From Bacillota bacterium (GTDB lineage: Bacteria > Bacillota_I > Bacilli_A > RF39 > UBA660), in the NCBI GenBank assembly GCA_023430885.1, contig JAEYYH010000045.1:1-34526 (forward strand): a stretch of DNA of 34,526 nt, read 5' to 3'. Position 1 is the first letter of the stretch. Each line of letters starts with the position of its first letter. The translations under genes were made by a program, and so were the position numbers. The notes under the pieces were generated by a model. That model was not told the origin of the DNA. It saw only the letters and a list, made by a program, of their open reading frames with translations, and did not search any database. This document shows, piece after piece, positions 6,744 through 14,970 of this stretch.

Positions 6744-7649
6744 ATGGATTATCAAAAAGTTGGCTTATTAATTGCGACTTTAAGAAAAGAAAAAGGATTA
6801 ACACAAAAAGAATTAGCAGACAAATTAGGAATAACAGATAGAGCTGTATCTAAATGGGAAAGAGGACTTGGTTGCCCTGATGTATCGCTACTTGATGACC
6901 TATCAAGAATATTAGAAGTTTCTATATTGGAGATACTAAAAGGTAGAAGATTAGATAAAGATGAGATTGCTAATAATAAAAATATTATCGAATCAATGAA
7001 TTACTCTAAAGAAAGTACTAGATACAAGATAAAAAAATATTGTAATATTATATCTATAACAACAATAATAATAATTAGTTTAATACTTATATTTTTTAAT
7101 ATAAAAAGTACATATTATATGAATAAAACATATATTAGTGATTTAGAAGGTATAGAATATGAAAAATTATTTTCTGATTTAGAGCAAAATATAAATATAA
7201 TAAAAAATGATCAAGGTATATATTCTGATGAAGAATATAAAAAGATTTTAAGTTTTGCCATAGATTTAGAAAAGAAAATGGACATAGAAAAAGATAGATA
7301 CTATGTATCCAAAAAAACTTATACATATAAGGAGATAGTTGAATTTTACGAAAGTAGAAAAAATTATAAAAATTTTTCAGTTAACTTATCTTTTACTCAA
7401 ACTCTATATAAAATAGTACATAATTATAACCCGGAAGTAATTGAAGATATTATATTCTATTTTAATTATAGTGATAATATAACAAACTGTGAAAATGAAA
7501 TATATAAACAGATAAGGAATTCTTATTACTATAATAAAGAGGTAAGTGATAATGTAGCATATAATGTTATCGGGTTAATACATTATGAGTATTATAGAGA
7601 TAATATTTTACTAAATGACATTGTAGAAGTAGGTGAAATGAATGAATAA
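6744..7649 (+). CDS. XRE-family regulator with membrane segment and C-terminal sensor-like domain
   Basis: 301 residues. Residues 4-60 are a classic XRE/Cro-CI helix-turn-helix (L-R-K-E-K-G-L-T-Q-K-E-L-A, then I-T-D-R-A-V-S-K-W-E-R). A basic linker, a membrane segment at about 101-120 and a polar domain of about 180 residues that should lie outside the cell follow. Such one-component membrane regulators can sense envelope or extracellular cues; the signal here is unknown. The last codons overlap the next gene (starts 7642), so the polytopic protein is likely its partner or target. AGGAGGAG precedes the ATG. Confidence 0.85.
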   Translation: MDYQKVGLLIATLRKEKGLTQKELADKLGITDRAVSKWERGLGCPDVSLLDDLSRILEVSILEILKGRRLDKDEIANNKNIIESMNYSKESTRYKIKKYCNIISITTIIIISLILIFFNIKSTYYMNKTYISDLEGIEYEKLFSDLEQNINIIKNDQGIYSDEEYKKILSFAIDLEKKMDIEKDRYYVSKKTYTYKEIVEFYESRKNYKNFSVNLSFTQTLYKIVHNYNPEVIEDIIFYFNYSDNITNCENEIYKQIRNSYYYNKEVSDNVAYNVIGLIHYEYYRDNILLNDIVEVGEMNE

Positions 7650-8235
7650 AAAAGAAATAATAAAATTTATATTTGTTCTTCTAGTAGTAATAGTTTCTTT
7701 TAATTTTATGCTTAGAACGGAAGAAATTGGCCTAAATTCAATGTTTAATATGTTAAATATAATTAATTTTTTCTTAGCTTTAACAATATTTATGTTTTAT
7801 AACATGAAAAGAATTAAGAAATTTAAATTTATTTATGATGTTATTTTGCTGTTACTTATAGTATTTTCAACACTAGTAATATTATATATTTTATATATTT
7901 CAATAAGTTGTCTTAGTTCAGTTAATTGTTCAATGGAAGATAGCGTGCTTTTTATAGCATTATATCCAACAATATTATTTCTAATGCTTTTGTTTAGTTT
8001 TAACGATATTTTTCATAAGACAAATAAAATAAATTATATATTAACTATAATTTTAGCTACCATAATTCTTTTAATTCATTTAAGATATTATTTTGATCCT
8101 AATTTTATTAATAATGTACTAGATGGAGACTTAGGTATTCAGTATAGCTATGTTTATGTGGTTCAAAATTATGTATATTTTATTATCATGTATATTGTAA
8201 TTTTGTCTCAAAAAATAATAAATAAAAAAAATTAA
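7642..8235 (+). CDS. Polytopic membrane protein, unknown
   Basis: 197 residues with about six hydrophobic segments spread evenly from residue 6 to 190 and only short loops. No transporter motif is visible. Start ATG is inside the end of the XRE gene (8-base overlap), with AGGTGA just upstream, so translation is coupled. A role together with the membrane-anchored regulator is the natural inference, for example as a sensor partner or an immunity-like protein. A terminator follows 6 bases after the stop. Confidence 0.75.
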   Translation: MNKKEIIKFIFVLLVVIVSFNFMLRTEEIGLNSMFNMLNIINFFLALTIFMFYNMKRIKKFKFIYDVILLLLIVFSTLVILYILYISISCLSSVNCSMEDSVLFIALYPTILFLMLLFSFNDIFHKTNKINYILTIILATIILLIHLRYYFDPNFINNVLDGDLGIQYSYVYVVQNYVYFIIMYIVILSQKIINKKN

Positions 8236-8240
8236 TAAGT

Positions 8241-8273
8241 CAAAAACTGCATTTAAACAAAGTGCAGTTTTTT
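8241..8273 (+). terminator. Intrinsic terminator
   Basis: AAAACTGCA (8243-8251)/TGCAGTTTT (8263-8271) with a T-run; ends the XRE-membrane protein unit. Confidence 0.85.
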
Positions 8274-8312
8274 AGTGTTAAATAAAGAAAATTTAATTTA
8301 TATATCTATAAG

Positions 8313-8332
8313 ACCCTATAGGGGTGTATAAT
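8313..8332 (+). promoter_or_regulatory. CsoR-type operator overlapping the csoR promoter
   Basis: ACCC-TATA-GGGGT (8313-8325) is the C-run/G-run palindrome expected for CsoR/FrmR-family repressors. It lies directly before TATAAT (8327-8332), so the bound repressor would block RNA polymerase. No good -35 box is present. The unit seems autoregulated. Confidence 0.7.
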
Positions 8333-8354
8333 GTACTCATTGGAGGTTTTATTT

Positions 8355-8657
8355 ATGAACGAAAAATGTAAAAACTGTCAGCACAGTAAGCATAGAACAG
8401 ACGCAGAAAAGAAACAGCTTTCAAGAAGATTAAGTATAATTGAAGGTCAAGTAAGAGGGATAAAACAAATGCTAGATGATGATAGACTTTGTAGTGATGT
8501 TTTAATTCAGATAGCAGCAGTTAATAAATCTTTAAAAAGTATTGGTAATAGTATTTTAAAAAGTCATTTATCTACTTGTGTGGTAGAAGATATTAAGAAC
8601 GATAACTTAGAGATAATAGATGATGTAATGGATTTAATTTCTAGAATAGAAAGATAA
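8355..8657 (+). CDS. csoR: CsoR-family copper-sensing repressor
   Basis: 100 residues, all-helical DUF156 family. The core R-R-L-S-I-I-E-G-Q-V-R-G-I is present, and so is the Cu(I)-binding triad: C46 (R-L-C-S-D), H71 and C75 (S-H-L-S-T-C). B. subtilis CsoR uses the same C-H-C pattern and nearly the same positions; the persulfide sensor CstR and the formaldehyde sensor FrmR differ there. An N-terminal C-x-x-C (C5, C8) is extra. TGGAGG selects the ATG at 8355 over the in-frame ATG at 8331. No copper exporter is in the window; the following thiolation genes have their own promoter. Confidence 0.88.
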   Translation: MNEKCKNCQHSKHRTDAEKKQLSRRLSIIEGQVRGIKQMLDDDRLCSDVLIQIAAVNKSLKSIGNSILKSHLSTCVVEDIKNDNLEIIDDVMDLISRIER

Positions 8658-8713
8658 TTACATTTATACAATAATTAAAATTGATTAATAAATATATAAA
8701 CAATTAATTATTA

Positions 8714-8722
8714 TGTTACAAT
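8714..8722 (+). promoter_or_regulatory. Extended -10 promoter of the desulfurase gene
   Basis: TGtTACAAT, 24 bases before the ATG at 8747, followed by AGGAGGT. It separates the desulfurase unit from csoR. Confidence 0.5.
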
Positions 8723-8746
8723 ATATACATTTTATAGGAGGTCAAA

Positions 8747-9877
8747 ATGGTTTATTTAGACTATGCAGCAAATAGTCCAGTTGATGAAGAAGTTTTAGAT
8801 TTATTTTATGATATTACTAAAAAATATTATGCTAATCCTAACTCAATTCATAAACTAGGCTTAGAAACCAAAAAAATGATTGATGATGCTACAAGTAATA
8901 TAGCAAAAAATTTAAATATAGATTCAAATGAAATAATATATACAAGCGGAGCAAGCGAGTCAAACAACCTAGCCGTTAAAGGTATCTGTGAAAGATATAA
9001 AAGTAATGGTAAACATATAATAGTAAGTACGTTAGAACACAATTCTATTATTGCACCAGCTGCCGCTATGCAAGAAATAGGCTTTGATGTAGATGTATTA
9101 CCGGTTCTTGCAAATGGCTTAGTAAATATAGATGAATTAAAAAAAATGATAAGAGAAGATACAATACTAGTTAGTGTGTGTTCAGTTGATAGTGAAATCG
9201 GCATAAGACAACCAATTGAAGAAATAGCCAAAATTGTTAAAGAACATCCTAATTGTCATTTTCATACTGATGCTTCGCAAGCTATAGGAAAAGTAAGTAT
9301 TGACTTTAGTGATGTGGATTTAATAACAATAACTCCACATAAGTTCTTTGGAATGACCGGAACTGGATTATTAATAAAAAAGAAAAATGTTCAATTAAAA
9401 CCAATTATCAATGGTGGAAAATCAACAACAGTTTATAGAGCAGGGACTCCAGAACTTGCAAATATTATATCTTTAGATATAGCGTTAGAAAAAGCTTTAA
9501 AGCATCAAGATGAAAGAATTAAACACATAAAAGTTTTACATGATATATTAATTGATGGACTAAATAAATATGATCTAGTTCATATAAATAATACAGAAAA
9601 TTCAATACCTTCAACAATTAATATAAGTGTTAAAGGTGTTAGAAGTTTAGACTTAGCTAAAAGATTAGAAGAATCAGATATTTATGTTTCCACTAAGACT
9701 TCTTGCTGTCCAAGCGAGTCTCCATCGAAATTAGTATATGCTCTTACTAAAGATAAGTCTTTAGCTAATTCTTCATTAAGAATTAGTCTAGCTCATTTAA
9801 CTGAAAAAGAAGAGATAGAGTATTTTCTAGATGAATTTGATAAAGCCTACAAGGAGTTGACAAATGGAAAAATATAA
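8747..9877 (+). CDS. Cysteine desulfurase (IscS/NifS family)
   Basis: 376 residues, full family length. This PLP enzyme takes sulfur from cysteine and passes it on as a persulfide. Visible: the N-terminal L-D-Y-A-A-N-S, the PLP-stacking H98 (L-E-H-N-S), H-T-D-A-S-Q-A, and the PLP lysine K199 (T-P-H-K-F-F-G). The active cysteine is in a mobile loop with two neighbours, C320-C321 (T-S-C-C-P-S-E-S-P-S). AGGAGGT precedes the start. Its 3' end overlaps the TtcA-like gene by 14 bases, so it most probably supplies sulfur for tRNA thiolation; no iscU-like scaffold gene is nearby. Confidence 0.93.
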   Translation: MVYLDYAANSPVDEEVLDLFYDITKKYYANPNSIHKLGLETKKMIDDATSNIAKNLNIDSNEIIYTSGASESNNLAVKGICERYKSNGKHIIVSTLEHNSIIAPAAAMQEIGFDVDVLPVLANGLVNIDELKKMIREDTILVSVCSVDSEIGIRQPIEEIAKIVKEHPNCHFHTDASQAIGKVSIDFSDVDLITITPHKFFGMTGTGLLIKKKNVQLKPIINGGKSTTVYRAGTPELANIISLDIALEKALKHQDERIKHIKVLHDILIDGLNKYDLVHINNTENSIPSTINISVKGVRSLDLAKRLEESDIYVSTKTSCCPSESPSKLVYALTKDKSLANSSLRISLAHLTEKEEIEYFLDEFDKAYKELTNGKI

Positions 9878-10697
9878 AGAAATTGAAAGAAGTATAATCA
9901 CTACTTATCGTAAAAGTATATATGCCAAAGTTGTAAAAGCAATTAAGGATTATGAACTTATCCAAGAAGGCGACAAGATAATGGTTTGTATATCAGGGGG
10001 AAAAGATTCTTTTTTACTAGCAAAGTGTATTCAAGAATTAAACATTCATGGTAATATTCCTTTTGAAGCAAGATATGTTGTTATGAATCCTGGCTATAAT
10101 GAATATAATAAGCAGTTCATAATTGATAATGCCAAGACTTTAAATGTACCAATTGAGATGTTTGAAACTGATATCTTTGATGTAGTTGCAAATGATAAAG
10201 GAAAAAGCCCATGCTATTTATGTGCAAGAATGCGAAGAGGGCACTTATATTCTAAAGCTCAAGAATTAGGGTGTAATAAGATAGCTTTAGGTCATCATTT
10301 TGATGATGTTATAGAAACAACATTACTATCTATGTTCTATGGTTCTGAAGTTAAAACAATGCTTCCAAAACTTCATAGTGATAATTTTGAAGGTGTAGAT
10401 TTAATTAGACCACTTTGCTTAGTTAAAGAGACTGATATAATCGCTTGGAAAAAACATAATGATTTAACTTTTATAAATTGTGCATGCAGATTTACAGAAG
10501 GCTGTTCTTTAATTAATGATGGAACTAGCAAGCGTAGAGAAATGAAAGAACTTGTAAAGAACATGAAGAAAGTAAATCCTAATGTTGATAATAATATTTA
10601 TAAGGCCATGGAAAATGTCAACTTAAACTGTATTTTAGGTGGACATAAAGATAGCGAAGAATATTCATTTTTAGATGATTTTAACAAAAAAAACTAG
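9864..10697 (+). CDS. ttcA: TtcA-like tRNA 2-thiolation enzyme (PP-loop ATPase)
   Basis: 277 residues. PP-loop S-G-G-K-D-S at 44-49 adenylates the target base. The TtcA-type iron-sulfur cysteines are present: C117-x-x-C120 (P-C-Y-L-C) and a later cluster C206, C208, C214. L-G-H-H-F-D-D-V-I-E-T is the family's second signature. TtcA inserts sulfur at C32 of certain tRNAs; other members of this TilS/TtcA group thiolate other positions, so the exact base is inferred. AAGGAG lies inside the desulfurase gene and the two frames overlap by 14 bases, which points to a sulfur donor-acceptor pair. The TAG stop lies in the terminator stem. Confidence 0.85.
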   Translation: MEKYKEIERSIITTYRKSIYAKVVKAIKDYELIQEGDKIMVCISGGKDSFLLAKCIQELNIHGNIPFEARYVVMNPGYNEYNKQFIIDNAKTLNVPIEMFETDIFDVVANDKGKSPCYLCARMRRGHLYSKAQELGCNKIALGHHFDDVIETTLLSMFYGSEVKTMLPKLHSDNFEGVDLIRPLCLVKETDIIAWKKHNDLTFINCACRFTEGCSLINDGTSKRREMKELVKNMKKVNPNVDNNIYKAMENVNLNCILGGHKDSEEYSFLDDFNKKN

Positions 10698-10719
10698 TAA
10701 TTATTATTTACTAGTTTTT
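10689..10719. terminator. Bidirectional terminator between convergent genes
   Basis: AAAACTAGTAA (10690-10700)/TTACTAGTTTT (10708-10718). Flanked by A-run and T-run, so it can end both the ttcA-like unit (+) and the SDR gene (-). It includes the ttcA stop codon. Confidence 0.8.
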
Positions 10720-10731
10720 AATTTATAAATT

Positions 10732-11631
10732 TTAAGAAACCATTGTTTCGCCGCCATCAACATGAATTACTTGACCAGTTACATAAGAGGAATCATTAGA
10801 AGCTAGATATACATAAGCTGGTGCTACTTCTACAGGTTGCCCAGCTCTTTTCATTAATGTAAAAGAACCAAATGTTGGAATCACTGATATATCCCAACTA
10901 GATACTTGAATAGGTGTCCATATAAGACCAGGAGCAACCGCATTAACACGTATTCCTTTATCAACTAAAGATCTAGCTAGAGCACGGGTAAAACTTACTA
11001 CAGCTCCTTTAGTAGCTGAATAGTCAATTAGTTCATCAAAACCTTGATAAGCTGTAATAGAAGTTGTATTAATTATAGAAGCACCATTTTTTAGAAATGG
11101 AAGAGCAGCTTTAGTAAGATAGAAATACGAATAAACATTTATTTTAAACGTATCATCAAATTGTTTAGTTGTAATATTTTCTAAGCAATATTGCTGAAAT
11201 TGGACACCAGCATTGTTTATTAAGATATCTAAGCGTCCAAAAGTACATATTGTATCTTGGACAACTTTTTTACAAAAGTTTTCATCACGTAAATCCCCAG
11301 CAATTAAAAGACATCTTCTTCCTAACTGTTCTATATAGTTTTTTGTCTCATTAGCATCTACATGTTCATTATAATAAACAATTACTATATCGGCTCCTTC
11401 TTTAGCAAAAAAAATTGCGACTGATCTTCCAATACCACTATCGCCACCTGTAATTATTGCAACTTTATCCTGTAATTTATTTGTTCCTATATAATTTGGA
11501 TCATCGAAAATCGGTTTAGGATTCATTAAATATTCCATGCCTGGTTGTACATCTTGATGTTGTGGTGGAAAAGCCACCTTTACTTCTTCACAAAAGGTTT
11601 CATATCCAAGGATATTTTGATTGTTATTCAC
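10732..11631 (-). CDS. Short-chain dehydrogenase/reductase, YdaD/YhxC type
   Basis: 299 residues. An N-terminal extension of about 45 residues with F-P-P-Q-H-Q-D-V-Q-P-G is typical of the general-stress SDR group (B. subtilis YdaD/YhxC-like). The NAD(P) loop T-G-G-D-S-G-I-G-R is at 61-69, N-N-A-G at 139-142, and the catalytic triad is S191, Y204, K208 (Y-S-A-T-K). The substrate is unknown. The start is a GTG (11629-11631, reverse strand) with AGGTGAT 3 bases before it. It is the only - strand gene here and is transcribed away from pgeF across a shared 125-base region. Confidence 0.92.
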   Translation of the reverse strand: MNNNQNILGYETFCEEVKVAFPPQHQDVQPGMEYLMNPKPIFDDPNYIGTNKLQDKVAIITGGDSGIGRSVAIFFAKEGADIVIVYYNEHVDANETKNYIEQLGRRCLLIAGDLRDENFCKKVVQDTICTFGRLDILINNAGVQFQQYCLENITTKQFDDTFKINVYSYFYLTKAALPFLKNGASIINTTSITAYQGFDELIDYSATKGAVVSFTRALARSLVDKGIRVNAVAPGLIWTPIQVSSWDISVIPTFGSFTLMKRAGQPVEVAPAYVYLASNDSSYVTGQVIHVDGGETMVS

Positions 11632-11728
11632 TTTATCACCTATAATAATTTATGTTTATATTTACAATTCATGATAAGACAAAATTGATAATTAGATTAA
11701 ACAAAATGATTATATTAATTTTTTCATA

Positions 11729-11737
11729 TGATATAAT
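11729..11737 (+). promoter_or_regulatory. Extended -10 promoter of pgeF
   Basis: TGaTATAAT (preceded by TA), 19 bases before the GTG start; AGGAGTG follows. No clear -35 box. Confidence 0.65.
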
Positions 11738-11756
11738 TGAATTAGGAGTGATTAGA

Positions 11757-12497
11757 GTGAATGATTTTATAACATTTGAATGTTTAGATAAACTTAATAT
11801 TAAAAATGCTTTTACGGGTAAACCTTATGATTTTAGTGACCAAAATAATGATAGAATTAGTGATATATCTAAGTTATTAAGTATTGATATTAATAAAGTC
11901 TATCAAGCAAATCAAACCCATTCTTCAAATATTGAGGTTGTTTTGGAAAATGATGATGTAAATAGTGTTAAGTTTAATAATGTAGATGGACTTTTAACTA
12001 ATGTAAAAGGAGTTACACTACTAATTAAAGTAGCAGATTGTCAAGGTATATTTTTATATGATCCAGTAAATGAAGTGATAGGAAACATTCATTCAGGCTG
12101 GAAAGGTACTGCTGATAAAATAATAATAAAAGCTATTGATAGAATGGTTTTAGAATATGGTAGTAATCTATCTGATATAATAGTATGTATAAATCCCTGT
12201 ATACAAGGTTGCCACTTCGAAATAGAAGAAGATGTATTAAACATATTTAAAGAGAAGTTTGGAATACTAATTAATGATTTCTTATTAGAAGGCAAAATAA
12301 AAGATGGCAAACAAAAATATTATTTAGATTTAGTAAATTTAAATAAAGAATTATTAATTGAGTATGGTTTAAACAAAGAAAATATACATTTATCAAAAGA
12401 GTGCACAGTATGTGAAAATAACAAATATCATTCTTATAGGGCAGATAAAACACCTAAGAGAAATGGATGTGTTATATCATTATCTAATAATATATAA
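11757..12497 (+). CDS. pgeF: PgeF/YfiH (LACC1-like) family enzyme
   Basis: 246 residues from the GTG at 11757, which has AGGAGTG 6 bases upstream; the open frame before it contains the promoter. The family's zinc site is complete: H55 (N-Q-T-H-S-S), C95 (V-A-D-C-Q) and H112 (I-H-S-G-W-K-G-T). A late C-V-C-E-x-x-x-Y-H-S-Y-R motif follows. Members act on purine nucleosides (adenosine deaminase/phosphorylase activity); E. coli YfiH has been linked to correct peptidoglycan precursors. Monocistronic, with a terminator starting at its last base. Confidence 0.9.
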   Translation: MNDFITFECLDKLNIKNAFTGKPYDFSDQNNDRISDISKLLSIDINKVYQANQTHSSNIEVVLENDDVNSVKFNNVDGLLTNVKGVTLLIKVADCQGIFLYDPVNEVIGNIHSGWKGTADKIIIKAIDRMVLEYGSNLSDIIVCINPCIQGCHFEIEEDVLNIFKEKFGILINDFLLEGKIKDGKQKYYLDLVNLNKELLIEYGLNKENIHLSKECTVCENNKYHSYRADKTPKRNGCVISLSNNI

Positions 12498-12523
12498 ACA
12501 GTAATAATATTACTGTTTTTTTA
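12497..12523 (+). terminator. Intrinsic terminator of pgeF
   Basis: AACAGTAAT (12497-12505)/ATTACTGTT (12509-12517), 3-base loop, T-run. The first base of the stem is the last base of the stop codon. Confidence 0.85.
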
Positions 12524-12541
12524 TTAATTTAATTATTTTTA

Positions 12542-12570
12542 TTGACTATTTATCTTATTTCTTATAAAAT
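12542..12570 (+). promoter_or_regulatory. Promoter of the feo operon
   Basis: TTGACT (12542-12547), 17-base spacer, TAAAAT (12565-12570). An inverted repeat follows at once. Confidence 0.6.
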
Positions 12571-12571
12571 T

Positions 12572-12593
12572 AATATGAAATATGTTTCATATT
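12572..12593. promoter_or_regulatory. Inverted repeat at the feo transcription start: candidate operator
   Basis: AATATGAAA-tatg-TTTCATATT, a perfect 9-bp dyad directly downstream of the -10 box and ahead of the AAAGAGG ribosome-binding site. Its place suits an iron- or metal-responsive repressor. It does not clearly match the Fur or MntR consensus, so the regulator is unknown; an RNA hairpin is the alternative. Confidence 0.5.
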
Positions 12594-12609
12594 GGGAAAG
12601 AGGTAATAT

Positions 12610-12840
12610 ATGAGTTTGAATGAATTAAAAATAGGCGAAGAAGCCAAAATTCTAGCTATTGATATAAATGATAGAGAAATGAAAAGACATTTACTTGATA
12701 TGGGTTTAACAAGAGGGGTAACTGTAAAAATAAAGAAGATTTCACCAATGGGTGATCCTGTTGGAATCTATTTAAGGGGTTATGACTTATGTGTTAGAAG
12801 AAAAGAATTAAGTAAGATAAAATGTGAGGTGATTAAGTGA
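12610..12840 (+). CDS. feoA: FeoA, ferrous iron transport accessory protein
   Basis: 76 residues, SH3-like fold. Signature parts are G-E-E-A-K-I, the R-H-L-L-D-M-G-L-T-R-G helix-turn, P-M-G-D-P and the closing Y-D-L-C-V-R-R-K-E strand. FeoA assists FeoB at the cytoplasmic face of the membrane. AAAGAGG precedes the ATG. The stop overlaps the feoB start by 4 bases (GTGA). Confidence 0.93.
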   Translation: MSLNELKIGEEAKILAIDINDREMKRHLLDMGLTRGVTVKIKKISPMGDPVGIYLRGYDLCVRRKELSKIKCEVIK

Positions 12841-14798
12841 AAATAGCTTTAGTAGGAAATCAAAATTGTGGTAAAACAACTTTATTTAATGCCTTAACTG
12901 GTTTAAATCAAAAAATTGGTAACTGGCCGGGAGTAACAATTGAAAGAAAAATAGGTATAATTAAAGGAACTAACTATGAACTAGTTGATTTGCCAGGAAT
13001 TTATTCACTTTCACCATACACTTCAGAAGAATGTGTTTCACGTGATTTTATTTTAAATGAAAAACCAGATGTTATTATTAACATACTAGATGCTACTAAC
13101 TTAGAAAGATCTTTATATTTAACTACACAATTATTAGAATTAGATACTAAAGTAATAATTGCATTAAATATGGAAGATTTGTTAGAAAAAAAGCATATAA
13201 AGATTGATACCAAAAAGTTATCAAGTTTACTTAAAACTCCAGTTTATTCAATATCAGCATATAAAGAAAGTGGTATTGAAGAATTGATTAAAGGAATTGA
13301 TAAACAAACAAATAAAAATTTTATAAAAATATATAATGAAAATATTGAAAATGTTATTAAGGAGTTATCTGTAAATTTTGATAATCATAAAAGATTTTTT
13401 GCAGTTAAAGTCTTGGAAGAAGATAAAAATATTGGAACATTATCAGATAAGATAAAAAAGATCACAAAAAAATTATCTAAAAATTATGATGTTTCTTTAG
13501 AAGAAGAAATAGCAACAGAAAGATACACATTTATTGAGAATATAACTATGGAATGTTATGAACGTAAGAACTATGATAATATTACTGATAAACTCGATAA
13601 AATATTTTTAAATAAATGGTTAGCTATACCAATATTTATAATAATTATGTTTTTAATATACTTTTTTTCAGTAGGTGTCGTTGGAACATACACAACTGAA
13701 ATTTTAAGTCACTTAATAGATAATTTAACTAAATATACAGAAGAATTATTATTTAGTTTGAATGTTAGTAACTGGCTTATAAGTTTGATAAAAAATGGAA
13801 TTCTAGCAGGAGTAGGTGCGGTAATAGGTTTTATTCCTCAGTTATTTATTCTCTTCTTACTTATTTCTCTTTTAGAGGTAAGTGGTTATATGAGTAGAAT
13901 TTCCTTATTACTTGATAGAATGTTTAGAAAAATTGGATTATCGGGAAAAGCTTTAATTCCTTTTATAGTAGGATGTGGTTGCTCGGTTCCGGGAATAATG
14001 ACAACAAGAATATTAGAAGATGAAAATGAAAGAAAAATGACTTCTATCTTAACACCTTTTATTCCTTGTTCGGCAAAACTGCCAATAATTGCTTTATTTA
14101 GTGGATATTTCTTTGATAAATATTCAGGTCTTGTTTCAGCTTCTTTATATTTCTTTGCTATTATAATAATTATGGTAAGTGCATTTATTATGAAAAAGTT
14201 TATTTATAAAGGAAATGCATCTGCTTATGTATCAGAACTACCTGATTATAAACTACCTGATTTAAAATATGTTTTAAAGGATGTTATAGATAAAATTATG
14301 GCTTTTGTGAAACGTGCTGGAACTATAATATTACTATGTTCTATTATAATTTGGTTCCTCCTTTCATTCTCTTTTAATCTACATTATAACGTTTCTATAG
14401 ATGAGTCTATTTTAGCAACAATAGGTAAGAAAATATCTTGGATTTTTTATCCTTTACTTGGGACTAATAGCTGGGCGGCTACTGTTTCAGCTATGCAAGG
14501 ATTAGTTGCTAAAGAACAGGTGGTATCATCGATGGCTGTAATTGCTGGTTTTTCAGATGAAGTAAATGCAAGTAGCGTTCTTTTCAATCACGGTTCAGCA
14601 TTTGGATTTTTTACACCATTATCAGCTTATTCTTTCATGGTATTTAATTTATTTTCAGCACCTTGTTTTGGTGCAATTGGAGCTATGCGTAAAGAATTAG
14701 GATCAGTTAAATATATGCTAAAAGCAGTTGCTTTTCAAATGATTTTAGCATGGATACTAGGAACTCTAATATTCCAAATAGGGAGTTTATTTATATGA
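12837..14798 (+). CDS. feoB: FeoB, ferrous iron transporter with GTPase domain
   Basis: 653 residues, a compact FeoB. The N-terminal G domain has G1 G-N-Q-N-C-G-K-T at 7-14, G3 D-L-P-G at 51-54 and G4 N-M-E-D at 111-114, and is followed by the helical GDI-like stretch. The membrane part carries both Gate regions with the conserved cysteines (G-C-G-C-S-V-P-G, then F-I-P-C-S-A-K-L-P-I). It imports Fe(II). GTG start overlaps feoA (GTGA); its stop overlaps the small FeoB-associated gene (ATGA), so all three are translationally coupled. Confidence 0.96.
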   Translation: MKIALVGNQNCGKTTLFNALTGLNQKIGNWPGVTIERKIGIIKGTNYELVDLPGIYSLSPYTSEECVSRDFILNEKPDVIINILDATNLERSLYLTTQLLELDTKVIIALNMEDLLEKKHIKIDTKKLSSLLKTPVYSISAYKESGIEELIKGIDKQTNKNFIKIYNENIENVIKELSVNFDNHKRFFAVKVLEEDKNIGTLSDKIKKITKKLSKNYDVSLEEEIATERYTFIENITMECYERKNYDNITDKLDKIFLNKWLAIPIFIIIMFLIYFFSVGVVGTYTTEILSHLIDNLTKYTEELLFSLNVSNWLISLIKNGILAGVGAVIGFIPQLFILFLLISLLEVSGYMSRISLLLDRMFRKIGLSGKALIPFIVGCGCSVPGIMTTRILEDENERKMTSILTPFIPCSAKLPIIALFSGYFFDKYSGLVSASLYFFAIIIIMVSAFIMKKFIYKGNASAYVSELPDYKLPDLKYVLKDVIDKIMAFVKRAGTIILLCSIIIWFLLSFSFNLHYNVSIDESILATIGKKISWIFYPLLGTNSWAATVSAMQGLVAKEQVVSSMAVIAGFSDEVNASSVLFNHGSAFGFFTPLSAYSFMVFNLFSAPCFGAIGAMRKELGSVKYMLKAVAFQMILAWILGTLIFQIGSLFI

Positions 14799-14932
14799 GT
14801 TATGCAGATATAGTTATAATATGTATATTAGTATTAATTATAGTGTTAATAGTGTACTCACTTAAAAAGAGTAAAAAAGAAAACAAGTGTCATGCCTGTC
14901 CATATGCTAACAACTGTTCTAAAAAAGGATAA
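14795..14932 (+). CDS. FeoB-associated Cys-rich membrane protein
   Basis: 45 residues. One membrane segment (about 4-26), a short Lys-rich stretch, and the C-terminal C-H-A-C-P-Y-A-N-N-C. This C-x-x-C-P-x(4)-C tail is the hallmark of small proteins encoded after feoB in Firmicutes, possibly binding iron at the inner face of the channel. The ATG overlaps the feoB stop (ATGA) with GGGAG upstream; the frame is open upstream to 14750, but that part is inside feoB. Confidence 0.88.
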   Translation: MSYADIVIICILVLIIVLIVYSLKKSKKENKCHACPYANNCSKKG

Positions 14933-14934
14933 TA

Positions 14935-14943
14935 TGTTATAAT
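14935..14943 (+). promoter_or_regulatory. Extended -10 promoter of the tetR unit
   Basis: TGtTATAAT, preceded by TA and starting 2 bases after the stop codon of the FeoB-associated gene. The leader before the ATG at 14971 would be about 20 bases. No terminator separates it from feo, so some read-through is likely. Confidence 0.6.
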
Positions 14944-14970
14944 ATATTTATCTATTAATGAGGTGAAATA

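Noticed and set aside
14750..14794. Upstream extension of the FeoB-associated protein
   Set aside because: It lies entirely inside feoB; the ATGA overlap, the GGGAG site and the membrane segment all support the start at 14795.
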